Shown one piece after another: positions 1-8,680 of a DNA stretch of 35,727 bases; within the stretch, counting starts at the first letter, position 1, and each line of letters begins with the position of its first letter. This DNA comes from Chara braunii (Eukaryota; Streptophyta; Charophyceae; Charales; Characeae), in the NCBI GenBank assembly GCA_003427395.1, contig BFEA01000522.1:1050170-1085896 (forward strand), read 5' to 3'. The translations under genes and the position numbers were made by a program. The notes beneath the pieces were generated by a model. That model was given only the letters and a program-made list of their open reading frames with translations, was not told the DNA's origin and did no database searches.

Positions 1-48
<48 letters not shown>
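1..48. repeat. (CA)n microsatellite at the left edge
   Basis: An uninterrupted CA dinucleotide run opens the window and then degrades into CA-like sequence (tacacgcacgc). With the (GA)n run at the right edge it suggests that the assembled piece ends in simple repeats. Confidence 0.97.
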
Positions 49-54
<6 letters not shown>

Positions 55-611
55 CACGCTGATACATGCCCAGCTGGGCAATGTAGGCGCAACCAAGGAT
101 CCGCAATGTGATGAAAAGGACTGAATGGACAATGCAATGTCAGTGCAACATCAACAGGCAATGTACATCCTGATACAGACGAAATGGCACTCAACAGGGC
201 AGTGGAAGACTTGGATATAAGTCCTGACCTGATGGGGACTGACACGACATCCCATCATACATCACACATGTGAGAGGAGGAGGAGGGACCGCACACAAAG
301 AAGAAAGGTCCCTTCCTGTACACGCACATGGGGAGATACCACAGATGCGAGATGGGGGGAGAGGAGAGACAAAGATGGAGGCGAGGGGGAAGTCCAAGAT
401 CGCAATAGCGATGTCCAAAAATGGTCCCTTGCTGATGTCCAAAAATAGTCTCTTGCCGATGTCCAATCAATGTCTGTCTCAAAAATGTCGAAGCAGATCC
501 TGGGCGCAATGCCCACTGTAACCTCTGCCAATATCTGCTGATAACCTCTCTCACTCCCGTAACTGAAGAAGAAGAAGGAGAAGAAGATGAAGAAGAAGAA
601 GGAGGAAGGAG

Positions 612-613
612 GA

Positions 614-672
<59 letters not shown>
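612..672. repeat. (GA)n microsatellite within family A copy 1
   Basis: A GAGA run with few interruptions lies just 5' of the conserved ATG at 677. The equivalent position in the second copy (about 21655-21715, other strand) is purine-rich but not a clean dinucleotide repeat, so the expansion is specific to this copy. Confidence 0.9.
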
Positions 673-675
<3 letters not shown>

Positions 676-676
676 G

Positions 677-802
677 ATGGAGGACGAGGAGGGAGAAGAA
701 GATGCCGCCCTCCTCGCTATCTCACTTGCAGGTGGCTACTGTCATGCTGACTATGTCGCCGTCCTGTGCAGGTACCGCGCGGAGCCCCAGCTATGGCGCC
801 AG
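677..802 (+). CDS. Exon-like 42-codon frame ending at a splice donor (copy 1)
   Basis: The ATG at 677 opens 42 codons starting MEDEEGEED and ending CRYRAEPQLWRQ, running exactly to CAG followed by GTAAGT at 803. A second donor, CAG/GTAAGG, lies 18 bp further on. The inverted copy at 21527-21652 has the same 126-bp length, no indels, the same ATG and the same two donor positions, with about nine amino-acid differences. This fits a first coding exon in phase 0, encoding an acidic N-terminus followed by a short hydrophobic and aromatic stretch. No downstream exon is recognised. It could be the first exon of a transposase (PIF/Harbinger-type proteins often start with acidic leaders, a weak resemblance) or a captured host exon. 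Confidence 0.45.
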
Positions 803-1679
803 GTAAGTCCGTCGCTGCAGGTAAGGCTCCGCCTCTCTCTCCTCCCGTTTGCATCTCCTTCCTGGTCCCGCAGCGCATCGCTATAATAGTGCAGCATAGT
901 GCAGCCTCTATCCAGCAGCATGTCACTCAAGAAGCGAGCGACCGAATTGTCTAGCTATATAGTGCGTTGGGCCCTACTGGGCGAACCGTTGTGTGGCCTA
1001 GAATGGCCTGCACGGTCGAGGTCCCTACCGGGGCCTAGACCGTGCTGGGTGCAGTATGGCGCCAAAACGCGCCTGGGCCTGTTTTGGCCCTGCAGCATGG
1101 CGCCAAAATGCGCCTGGGCATGTTTCGGCCCTGCGTCTGATGCACCTAGCCCAAGGCCGTGCCTTGGGGACTGCAAGTGTGACGCCCAACCTCACGCCCA
1201 GCAGGACTTCCTGATCGGAGTAGGATGCGGGCCTGGAAGTGCGAAAAGGGGTGTGCCAAGGATTTTTGGGAAAGTGGAGTCCCAGGTCATAACTGAGATC
1301 TCCTGTGACAGGGTCTTTCGGGGGCACAAGTGCAATTTGGCGGAGAGGGCGTCTTCGGGTTACAAGGCAGGTGATATGCGCGGGCTGCTCAAGACCGAGC
1401 GAGCCATTGGTCCCGGGGACGGCGCTCCATGGGTGGGTCCCGACGGGGTAGGTGGGGTTCCGATGAGTCCGCCTGTCGGGGATTGCCACGCGGCGCTGGT
1501 CGTCGCGCGTTCGGGTTAGGCCTTCGGAACTCCGGGGTTCTCTGATCGCCGCGCCGTCGGCAGTTTTCGCAGGGTGTGCTGGGCCAATAGGGGGCTATGG
1601 CCGGCCACGAAACAACGTTGAGTTGATGGTACGGAAGAAGAAGGCGAAAGGGAGGAAAACTGGTGGTGATGACGACGAA

Positions 1680-1883
1680 TCACGGGTGGATGAAGTAGTA
1701 GGTATGGTTTGGAAAAGGGAAATCCGAGCACCGGGAGTCGCTAGAGGTGGCGCAATGGAATTCCCGAGGACATAGTCGATTCTCAGTGTGGCAGGGGTAT
1801 CGCTGCCTTAGGATTTCGTTTATCCAAGGGGTGAAGTAATCTGGGTCGTAGGATGAGTCGGAATCCCATGATCGCGTCATCAT
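1680..1883 (-). CDS. LTR-embedded ORF, 67 aa (copy 1)
   Basis: The frame starts MMTRSWDSDSSYDPDYF and is nearly identical to the start of the 113-residue frame at 27055-27396 in the other LTR copy. Here it stops early because a GGA codon is TGA (cacccgtgat against cacccgggat). The product is acidic and tyrosine-rich at the start, with several cysteines later and no motif I recognise. It begins 23 bases after an 84-residue ORF on the same strand, as in the other copy. It may be a small protein made from the LTR transcript, or an open frame kept by chance between young copies. Confidence 0.3.
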   Translation of the reverse strand: MMTRSWDSDSSYDPDYFTPWINEILRQRYPCHTENRLCPREFHCATSSDSRCSDFPFPNHTYYFIHP

Positions 1884-1906
1884 GTATTTGCGGTATTATG
1901 GGTTGC

Positions 1907-2161
1907 CTAAGGGTGGGTCCGCGGCGATCGTGGTCGCCGCGTGCGATCACGTGCAGGTCGTGCGAATGGCGTCGGGCTTACGCGTGCTCGTGCGGGTCGA
2001 NTGCGCCGTGGCGGATTCCGAGATGGCCACTCCCAATCGGACAGATTAAAGGTCCTGATGAGTTGACGCCCGGAGATACGTGTAAGCGCGCAACTCGGGT
2101 CGCGTTTTACACGTGTCCTCGTGTGGCGTTCACCGAGCCCGGCATCCGGCCGTCTAATCAC
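1907..2161 (-). CDS. LTR-embedded ORF, 84 aa (copy 1)
   Basis: A basic, arginine- and proline-rich frame (starts MIRRPDAGLGE, ends PRSPRTHP) with the same length, start and stop as 26777-27031 in the other LTR copy. About a dozen residues differ and there are no indels. The central SDWEWPSRNPPRR block is unchanged. It overlaps a G-box-containing inverted repeat, so conservation may reflect DNA or RNA structure. Function unknown. Confidence 0.3.
   Translation of the reverse strand: MIRRPDAGLGERHTRTRVKRDPSCALTRISGRQLIRTFNLSDWEWPSRNPPRRXRPARARVSPTPFARPARDRTRRPRSPRTHP
2075..2117. promoter_or_regulatory. G-box palindrome in the LTR (copy 1)
   Basis: ACGTGTAA at 2078-2085 is the reverse complement of TTACACGT at 2107-2114, with GCGCGC and CGCG between them, giving an imperfect inverted repeat of about 43 bp. 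The same structure is at 26820-26863 in the other LTR copy. ACGTGT/ACACGT is the core bound by plant bZIP and bHLH factors. Confidence 0.5.
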
Positions 2162-2890
2162 TCCGTGATGTTCCGGTTATGCAAGATGCAATTATCACAA
2201 AACAGCTCGATCCAAAGACACACAGACAGAATAATCAACTACGCAAAATTCCTATTCTACGTGAGCATCGAATGCGACGGACAAGGCAAAGACAAAAGAT
2301 TTCCCGTAAAAAGGTAAACATGCAAGCATAGTCTCCATACATCCGCATCCTCAGCAATCATACACACGATGCCCCAAAGGCAAGGACAGAGATCAGAAAC
2401 GATCGAAACATGGCATCCATACATTCATAATGCATCGGAGAGGGGAATCGCAAAGACAAGTGTGAGCAAAAATCCAAGTCCGGGTTCCGAAAAATAGAAG
2501 GGAAAAAAAACGGGCGAGTCGCCCGGAGCCGCAATTCAAAATTTACGTACACAGGCAAGGAGGGGAAAAAAACAAAGAATCAGCAAATCCGCGCCCATCC
2601 ACCTCAACACTCTCTCCTCCTCTTTCTTCTCCTCCGATGCGGACAGTCCGTCGTCGCGCACCAACCCACGAAGTCGTCACCCCGCTTAGTCCTCCCGCAC
2701 CCGTCAGGTTCGCCCGCGCCCAAAGTCTGTCGTGGCCCGCGTCAACCCCGCGCGTTCGGCACTAGCTCATCGGGTCACCCGACTCCTGCTCTACTCACCT
2801 CTTACTTCGATCGTGTGCCGACCCTTCCTGATCGTGCAACCCCGAGCTTCCAACAGCTGGTTAAGAGAGCTAACTAATCGCGCAACCGGA

Positions 2891-2897
2891 ATTTATA
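2891..2897 (-). promoter_or_regulatory. TATA box of family C LTR
   Basis: Read on the minus strand the sequence is cacTATAAATtcc, a good plant TATA element. It lies about 45 bases upstream of the point (2846) where homology to the other LTR copy begins, so transcription would be expected to start close to that point. The copy at 26095 lacks this part and so lacks this promoter. Confidence 0.5.
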
Positions 2898-3736
2898 GTG
2901 TGCATGCATGCTCGAAGAACACGAAATTACAAGGAATTAGAAGAAGGGAAGGGGGAGGGATTTGCCTACGTCTGCATGGTCTGATCGCGGCGTGGGGGAC
3001 GTAGGCGCTCTCCACGCATCGATCCGATCATGCAGACCGCGGCTACCAAAAGCGTAGCAAAAGAAAGAGAAGAAGGGCGGGAAAGACGAAGTGCAAGAAG
3101 GAAGATACAGTTACAATGGCGCCCGCCCAAAATTACAGTTACGCACACGATTAAAGGCGCCTACTAATTAGAGTTCCGTTGCAGCCGCATGAAGAAGCGC
3201 GTAGACAAAAGACGCCGCGCGGCAAGAAAATCCTAATTACAAAATTCCTAAATTCCTATCTAATGCGAAGAAGCAAAGAAGCGCAAATTCCAGAAGGAAA
3301 GTCCGAAATCCGAGAGTCATCGGGGCTCGACAAAATTCAGAAAAAAAAAAGAAAAATTCAAAAAGAACGAAGCAAATTCCCGCGCGATGTCCACGCCCAA
3401 AAGTTTGGAATTGAAACGAAAGAAACGACGTCAACATTTATTAATCGCGTGTGCGGTGGCGCGCTATCCATCCAGCCAACCAATCAATCAACCGGCCATG
3501 CGAGGAAACACCCAACTCCGAACCCAACCATTCGAAAAGAAGCGACGAAAAAGACGAAAAAGCAAGGACAATGATGCAATTTTCCACCGATCCCGATCTC
3601 TCGTAATTGGCCCAACCTTCCCAACTTAGGACCCCTCATTGCAACCGCGCAGAAATTCGCGCGTTACAGAAAGTGGTTCGTCACATATATGATGCCCAGG
3701 GGGTTCCAATATTAGCAAACTCCTGCTTGCTTGTAA

Positions 3737-3769
3737 CACGTGTCGATTTCTCTAATCGATCGACACGTG
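3737..3769. promoter_or_regulatory. Perfect 11-bp inverted repeat with G-boxes
   Basis: CACGTGTCGAT (3737-3747) and ATCGACACGTG (3759-3769) are exact reverse complements separated by 11 bases. Each outer end is the palindromic G-box CACGTG. It lies in the presumed U3 part of the minus-strand LTR, upstream of the TATA box. Confidence 0.6.
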
Positions 3770-3887
3770 GAGCATCTCTCTCTATGCCACTTACCGTTCA
3801 ATTGAGTGTGGACGTCATCCAACATGGCAACACTGCTCTTCTACTAATTCCTCAGGGTGGGTTTTTAACATTCCAAGGAGGGAGATT

Positions 3888-3913
3888 ACACGTGCCGCCG
3901 TTACGATACGTGT
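3888..3913. promoter_or_regulatory. Third ACACGT/ACGTGT pair near the LTR start
   Basis: ACACGT (3888-3893) and ACGTGT (3908-3913) form a 6-bp inverted repeat around a 14-base spacer. With the pairs at 2075 and 3737 this makes three copies of the same core module in one LTR. Confidence 0.4.
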
Positions 3914-3952
3914 CCACTTAGCCATGCATCAGTGCAAAAAGGAGGGTAGACC

Positions 3953-4546
3953 CTAGACGTTCCCGGGGAATGGCAGTCGAATCATCGAGGGTGGAGGTGG
4001 TGGATGGTTCAGGGGGAGAGGGGGCATGAATCGATTGATGGCGGGGGAGGCGAAATCAGGAAGGGTAGCGTAGTGGAAGGAGCGATGGATGCGGGGGAAG
4101 CGAGGGACCTCATGAAGATGGCGAAAAACGGCGATGTAGTCGGGGTAGATGGTAGAAAGGGTCCGTCGCAGGGCGGCGCGAAAATCTTCGTAGTTTTCAC
4201 AGGCGGGAATAATCCCAGATATAATACAATATATTTCTACGTGGTTATATTCTCGCCAGTCTGCGCTAAACAGGAGCACATGAAGGAGAAAGGAATCAAC
4301 CACAGAGCGGGTGGTGGCATGCGGATAAACGGAGACTAGAAGGCGGGTAGCGTAGAGATGGTAGAAAAGGTGATGGGGGAAAGGACACCAACCATCAAGG
4401 GAATGGGGGTCTATCGGGAAGACGGGTAAGCATGAGGTAGTCACGGGGTCGGCGAGAGAATGACTGGGACGAACCCTGAACGCCGAGATCTTGATGTAGA
4501 CGAATGGAGGTCCGGGACGGGGAGCCGGAGGAAGGTGGCGATTCAC
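3953..4546 (-). CDS. Retroelement-associated ORF, up to 197 aa, unknown function
   Basis: The frame is open for 197 residues and overlaps the 3' end of the ORF at 4395-5300 in another frame. Its second half reads like real protein, with aromatic-rich blocks such as YCIISGIIPACENYEDF, RRTLSTIYPDYIAVFRHL and HRSFHYATLPDF. The N-terminal MNRHLPPAPRP part lies in the overlap and may not be native, so coding may begin further in. The stop at 3953 is just before the minus-strand LTR, so this is the last ORF of the element, in the position where some gypsy elements carry an env-like or accessory gene. I see no membrane segment or known domain. Confidence 0.4.
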   Translation of the reverse strand: MNRHLPPAPRPGPPFVYIKISAFRVRPSHSLADPVTTSCLPVFPIDPHSLDGWCPFPHHLFYHLYATRLLVSVYPHATTRSVVDSFLLHVLLFSADWREYNHVEIYCIISGIIPACENYEDFRAALRRTLSTIYPDYIAVFRHLHEVPRFPRIHRSFHYATLPDFASPAINRFMPPLPLNHPPPPPSMIRLPFPGNV

Positions 4547-5300
4547 TTCTTCTTCTTCTTCTCCGCAATCCCTCTGCTACGGTTCCATCGTCTCCTTCTT
4601 TTGGCGGCTCCGGATCACGCCACGGATCCCCGATGAATGGATCGTTTGTCGTGGGTCGCTTTCCCTCCGGGGTCTCCTGGCGCTTCCGCTTCCTCAGTTC
4701 TTCCTCCCCTTCGTTCTTTGTGCTCGGCTGGCCCGATCCGCCGGCTATCCCTGCTTCTCTTTCTGGATCGTCGTGTTCTTCACTCGATGGCTCTTCTTCT
4801 TCCTCCTCTTCGTCTGCTCCCCCTATCTCCTCGTCCTGCGCCGCGTTTCTCCTCGCGATCGGGTCCCAGAAGGTGAGATCGGTGACGTCGATCTCCAAGT
4901 AGAGTGCCTGGGAGGGGTAGAGACATTTGTCCTCGTCAATCTCCGTACACGTGGACCACACAAGGTGCGGCTCGAGCGTTCGAGACAACACGTGGGTGCC
5001 AGGCTGCTTGTCACTGTGTGACAAGATGTCCAGGGGCAGATCGTCCACCAGCTGAGTCAGAAATACCAGCAATTCGTCCGTGATCAAGGTGAGATTGCCC
5101 TCTTCCACCTTCCCGAATACGATTCCTAGCAGGTCGCCCTGCTCCGCCGTTCTCCAGGCTTGGATGATCAGAAGCTCCACGCTGTCCTCTGCGTGCTCTG
5201 GTCCTTCTCCGAACGGGGCCGCTTCTGACCAGCGGAACTCTATCTCCAATCGATAGAAGGCGGGTTCGATGTAGTCCTCCCACCACGCTGTCGAGCGCAT
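4395..5300 (-). CDS. Retroelement-associated ORF, 301 aa, acidic/basic tail
   Basis: The N-terminal half looks globular (WWEDYIEPAFYRLEIEFRW, LYLEIDVTDLTFWDPIARR). About residues 150-180 form a glutamate-rich tract, followed by a KRKR cluster near 205 and an RRRRRR run near 248 in a proline/serine-rich context, which could act as nuclear-localisation or nucleic-acid-binding tails. The reading frame has a stop eight codons upstream of the ATG, and the sequence before it still looks coding in a neighbouring frame, so the true start may be further upstream with a frameshift. It precedes the ORF at 3953-4546 and then the LTR on the same strand. Similar acidic/basic ORFs seem familiar from Chara-type retroelements, but I cannot name a family. 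Confidence 0.45.
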   Translation of the reverse strand: MRSTAWWEDYIEPAFYRLEIEFRWSEAAPFGEGPEHAEDSVELLIIQAWRTAEQGDLLGIVFGKVEEGNLTLITDELLVFLTQLVDDLPLDILSHSDKQPGTHVLSRTLEPHLVWSTCTEIDEDKCLYPSQALYLEIDVTDLTFWDPIARRNAAQDEEIGGADEEEEEEEPSSEEHDDPEREAGIAGGSGQPSTKNEGEEELRKRKRQETPEGKRPTTNDPFIGDPWRDPEPPKEGDDGTVAEGLRRRRRRSESPPSSGSPSRTSIRLHQDLGVQGSSQSFSRRPRDYLMLTRLPDRPPFP

Positions 5301-5940
5301 CGGTCCCGCACGGGGACCCTCCCGACCGCGTCACGCAAGATTTGGCAGGATTTATCGCGGATGAGCGTGTTGCCGCTCCGACCGAGTGCGCCAGCCGTAC
5401 CTCTCGCGAGCCCCTACGACAGAACAGGGTCATGCGAGGCACCGCTACCTCCACCTGTGGGAGCTGTCACCATCCCTTAGGTGGGCGTATCCCCGCCGAG
5501 CTACTGAACCACATGCGAAAACTTTTCGTATGCAATTGCAGAGGTGGCCCAACCGAGGGCATTTCTCGCTTGCTGTAGCATAGGGGGTACGCACGGTCGA
5601 ACGCCCAAGATCGAACCCGCATGCGAATCGACGCACTGGGGGGCTGAAGTCCCAAGCGCGACCCTCCGTCGGTCGACTAGGACGCACCCTACACACCACG
5701 CGTTACGCCACAACACTCACATTTACCACGCATAACACATGGACGCACACAAAACAACCACTACAAACAATACCACGACACAATAATACTCCTAGTCCCT
5801 TCAGTATCCGACCCATAACTCTATGCAGCAAGAATCAGATACGTATCGCGCGCTGGATTTCCTTATAAGTACCGAGCGAGCGCATGGCCTCCTCATATCA
5901 ACCAGCCATGCGGGCATACGCAAGCACTCACGCTGATGGG
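5301..5940. other. No gene recognised
   Basis: The first part (5301-5480) may be decayed coding sequence upstream of the 301-aa ORF. From 5480 to 5940 I see no open frame with recognisable content. A tRNA-like stretch near 5600-5690 was tested and does not fold. Confidence 0.5.
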
Positions 5941-6128
5941 GTACTATGTAGTACTCGTAGCCTCGCGGCCCTTGATAATCTCGAGGGTCGCGTTCGACGC
6001 TCAAGTGTCGGCTGACAGGCGCTTTGAGGGGTAATTTGTCGATGCCAGACAACCGCCATGTGCGGTTGAAGACCACACCCTCTGCTGCACCCTGTGCAGA
6101 GGGGTTAAGTAGACAACTTTAGAGTTGT
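5941..6128. other. Cluster of five short perfect or near-perfect hairpins
   Basis: Within 190 bases there are: GTACTA/TAGTAC (5941-5954, 2-base loop); CGCGGCCCT/AGGGTCGCG (5964-5992, one G-T pair); AACCGC/GCGGTT (6051-6067, 5-base loop); CCCTCTGC/GCAGAGGG (6078-6103, with an alternative inner TGCAC/GTGCA); ACAACT/AGTTGT (6113-6128, loop TTAG). The density suggests a folded RNA or a palindrome-rich element. No known RNA family is recognised. Confidence 0.5.
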
Positions 6129-6800
6129 TGTGGTAGCCAAAAATCAGGGGGCTTGACTTTGAAGGCTGCCACGGACTCCAACGTCCAACTATGTTAATTC
6201 TAAACGCAAAAGGTCAGAGGGGATCCTTCATTTTCTCTCAGTGCAAGGCTTAATTAATCATTTATGCACGACCTCCATGGGTCGAGCGGACACAAGAAAC
6301 ATGATATAAGAGTTATGAGATAGGAAACGATCACTCTCACAATCACGGTGTGGCTTCCTTCAACTATATATACACATGTATAATCATACGCAAAACCCAG
6401 TCTGGACTTCAATTCACAGAACATACCTGCAATCACATCAACGATCCATGTCAACAGAGCACACGCTACACGGGGTCAACTTCAACCATTCTTTGCGCTC
6501 ACACCCCTTGCCTTAGCCACACAAGCCTCATTCTTTGCGCAACTCTCAAAATAAAGTACTCAGTACCTTTAATAAATGGCCACTCAATTAAAGTACGGGT
6601 AAAAACACAACGAATAAATCAACCCACACGGCTAAAGCCTTTAGGTTGAGTGGCAAGAGTGAATTAGAGTTGAGCCGGAAACCGACCTGTTATTATCGAT
6701 AACAGAAGAATGATCCTTTGGAAGGAATAGGCTGACCAAATCAAACCTTCAAGTGAAAACACTGAAACCTTCATCACAGTACAGGTCAAAGAAAAAAGTA
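6129..6800. other. No gene recognised
   Basis: AT-rich sequence without a convincing frame, RNA gene or repeat boundary. Confidence 0.5.
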
Positions 6801-7054
6801 CTATTTATGTCGAGGGGAAAACATTCCCCTAGTCGTAACCTAACTCCTCTACTACTACCAAGTCACTGAGTATCTTCTCTAATCAGGATAGATTTGCAAA
6901 GTAACTCCTAGCTGAAAAATATTCTAACTATTTATGCCGAGGGGAAAACATTCCCCTAGTCGTAACCTAACTCCTCTACTACCTCCAAGTCACTGAGTAT
7001 CTTCTCTAATCAGGATAGATTTGCAAAGTAACTCCTAGCTGAAAAATATTCTAA
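6801..7054. repeat. 127-bp tandem duplication containing a hairpin
   Basis: 6801-6927 and 6928-7054 are adjacent direct copies differing at only a few bases (tatgtcgag against tatgccgag, ctactaccaag against ctacctccaag). Each copy carries AGGGGAA/TTCCCCT around an AACA loop (6813-6830, 6940-6957). The near identity implies a recent event. Confidence 0.9.
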
Positions 7055-7522
7055 CTCCCCAAATTCTACGAAATTTCGGCAGCGCATCCCGTAGAAAAAG
7101 TGTCTTTTCAGAATTTCTATAAGTCCAAAAATGACTAACTCCTTCAGGTTTGTAGAAATTTCGGCAGCGCTTCCCGTAAGAACAGGAGGCTGCAAAGATT
7201 TATACGAAGCTGAAAATACGAAAAGACAAAGCAAGTTATACTTGGGACTAACTTCTGACACTTGCTTGATGATTCAGCGGGTCAGTTCTATCTTCATTCC
7301 AAGTTCTCCCTCCCATCACCCATCTGATCTACCTATGGCTCCAGCACTTGGCGAGCATCTACATTAACTACTTTATCAAAGAGAATACTCCAGAGATGAT
7401 CTTCAAACACATGCATAGGTGAGTGCAACATCTCTCACCAAACCTCTGGTTCTTTTTCAGGTCACATAGTTCGTTCAAAAACCCTCATTATTCCCTTTTT
7501 GCCCTTCCTTCATAAGGCATAG

Positions 7523-8680
7523 GGTCAGCCAACGCAACTTATGGATGTGACTGACCTGCCAATTTATATGACTAGGCCACACCAACTTATGGTGTGACCA
7601 GTTTCTGCAAAACGATCGACATAAGGCGTATGACCGGCCGCACCAACTTATGGTGAGGCTGGTCAGCCTGAACGGTCGGCATACACATAGAACTGAACCT
7701 CCTCAACTTATGAGGGACCAGCCTCTGCCTAAACAACAACAAAAGGTATATGATCAAACACAACAACTTATGTTGTGCCTGACCAACCCATACAGTGACA
7801 TATAGCATAAGACCAGGCTACCCAACTCATGAGTAGTCTAGTCCCGCCCAAACAACAACAAGCGCGTATGACCGAACAACCCGCAACTTACGTGTTCGCC
7901 CGACCTCCGCAACACAACTACATCAATAGATAAGTTTCACAATCAGATTCTGTCTTCAGACGAGTGGCCAGGTCACCTCAACTCATGAGGATCCCCACGC
8001 AAACGTCAGATATAATTAGAAAAGGAAAATAGTCAGACTTTATATATCTCTCTGCTTCCGTGTTATCAAGGACATAGGGCCAACTACCCAGCTTATGGGT
8101 GAGTCAGCCTGCCCACAGTTACCACACCATTTTGTATTGTTCATCTTCTTTCCCTCTTCTTTATCTGCTACCGGCTTATATGGCTGAATCGCCAAACTTA
8201 TGGCGTCCAGCCTGCCATGAATATACATAATAAATGATGTATCACTTTGTATACTCTGATTCTCTTAGTGATGGCGGCTCATGACTTGACCACACCAGCT
8301 TATGGTGTGAATAGTCTCGCCTGGAACAATAAAAGCATAAGACTGAGCCACACCAACTTATGGTGTGGTCAGCTTCTGCCTAGACAATTGACGTAAGGCG
8401 TATGACCGGGTCCACCAACTTATGGTGAGACTGACCAGCCTAAACTTTCGGCATACCCAAAAAACTGACTACCTCAACTCATGAGGAGCCCAGCCTTTGC
8501 CTGAACAAACGACGAAAGGCATATGACCAAGCACAATAACTTATGTTGTGCCTGACCAGCCCATACAATTACATACAGCGTAGAACTAGGCTACCCAACT
8601 TATGGGTAGTCTAACTTGCCAAATAACAAGTAAAACAAGTGCGAAAGACTGAGCAGCCTGCAACTTATGCGTTCGCTCAG
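7523..8680. repeat. Array of about 17 hairpins with a constant ACTTA loop and varying stems
   Basis: Each unit has an inverted repeat closed by A-T around the loop ACTTA (occasionally ACTCA or GCTTA), and most are followed by a CAGCCTCTGCC-like tail. Inner stems differ but pair: CACACCA/TGGTGTG (7578), CACCA/TGGTG (7641), CCTCA/TGAGG (7701), CACAACA/TGTTGTG (7759), CTACCCA/TGGGTAG (8591), CGCCA/TGGCG (8190), GCA/TGC (8660). Outer arms also pair: GGTCAG/CTGACC (7523/7551), TGACC/GGTCA (7631/7661), CTGAGC/GCTCAG (8649/8675). Hairpin loops centre near 7538, 7587, 7648, 7708, 7768, 7827, 7887, 7983, 8093, 8197, 8300, 8358, 8420, 8479, 8541, 8600 and 8665, about 60 bases apart in the dense parts. 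About 7565-7915 and 8335-8695 carry the same six stems in the same order, so one block is a duplicate. There is no coding frame. Function unknown. Confidence 0.85.

Larger units (their letters stand above)
70..1177 (+). repeat. Dispersed repeat family A, copy 1
   Basis: This stretch is homologous over nearly its whole length to the reverse complement of 20772-22205. Shared blocks include ggatccgcaatgtgatga near 97, acatcaacaggcaatgtaca near 150, a 126-bp exon-like frame at 677-802, and a part rich in CGCCAAAACGCGCCTGGGC motifs at 1050-1140. Homology stops at actgcaag (1177), exactly where the family C LTR begins, so the LTR probably inserted here. The left limit near 70 abuts the CA run. Orientation is given by the exon-like frame. 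The class is uncertain: it could be a DNA transposon fragment, a large non-autonomous element or an LTR. Confidence 0.8.
1178..3952 (-). mobile_element. Family C LTR, copy 1 (3' LTR or solo LTR)
   Basis: On the minus strand 2846-1178 is homologous to 26095-27750, the LTR upstream of element C's primer-binding site. It ends GGGCGTCACA, a normal ...CA terminus, at 1178. Unlike the second copy it keeps about 1.1 kb further upstream (2847-3952) with a TATA box and ACACGT/ACGTGT palindromes, so this looks like the fuller U3-R-U5. The 5' limit is not fixed: it must lie downstream of the ORF stop at 3953, perhaps at one of the TG dinucleotides at 3930-3940, and no clean polypurine tract was seen. 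One ambiguous base lies at 2001. If full length it is about 2.7 kb, long for Ty3/gypsy. Confidence 0.75.

Noticed and set aside
191-554. Overlapping open frames on both strands in family A copy 1
   Set aside because: Three frames are open at once, composition is simple, and in copy 2 they do not keep the same limits; only the 126-bp exon-like frame is equally preserved.
899-1519. 206-residue plus-strand frame and opposing 154-residue frame
   Set aside because: They run across the junction of family A and the C LTR and through the minisatellite, so they are chance open frames in GC-rich repeats.
5590-5690. Possible tRNA on the minus strand (gggttcgat motif)
   Set aside because: The T-stem arms do not pair and no acceptor or anticodon stem can be built around it.
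7523-8680. CRISPR array
   Set aside because: The repeated part is a loop plus short motifs with varying stems, spacers are not unique inserts, and the genome is eukaryotic; no cas genes are present.
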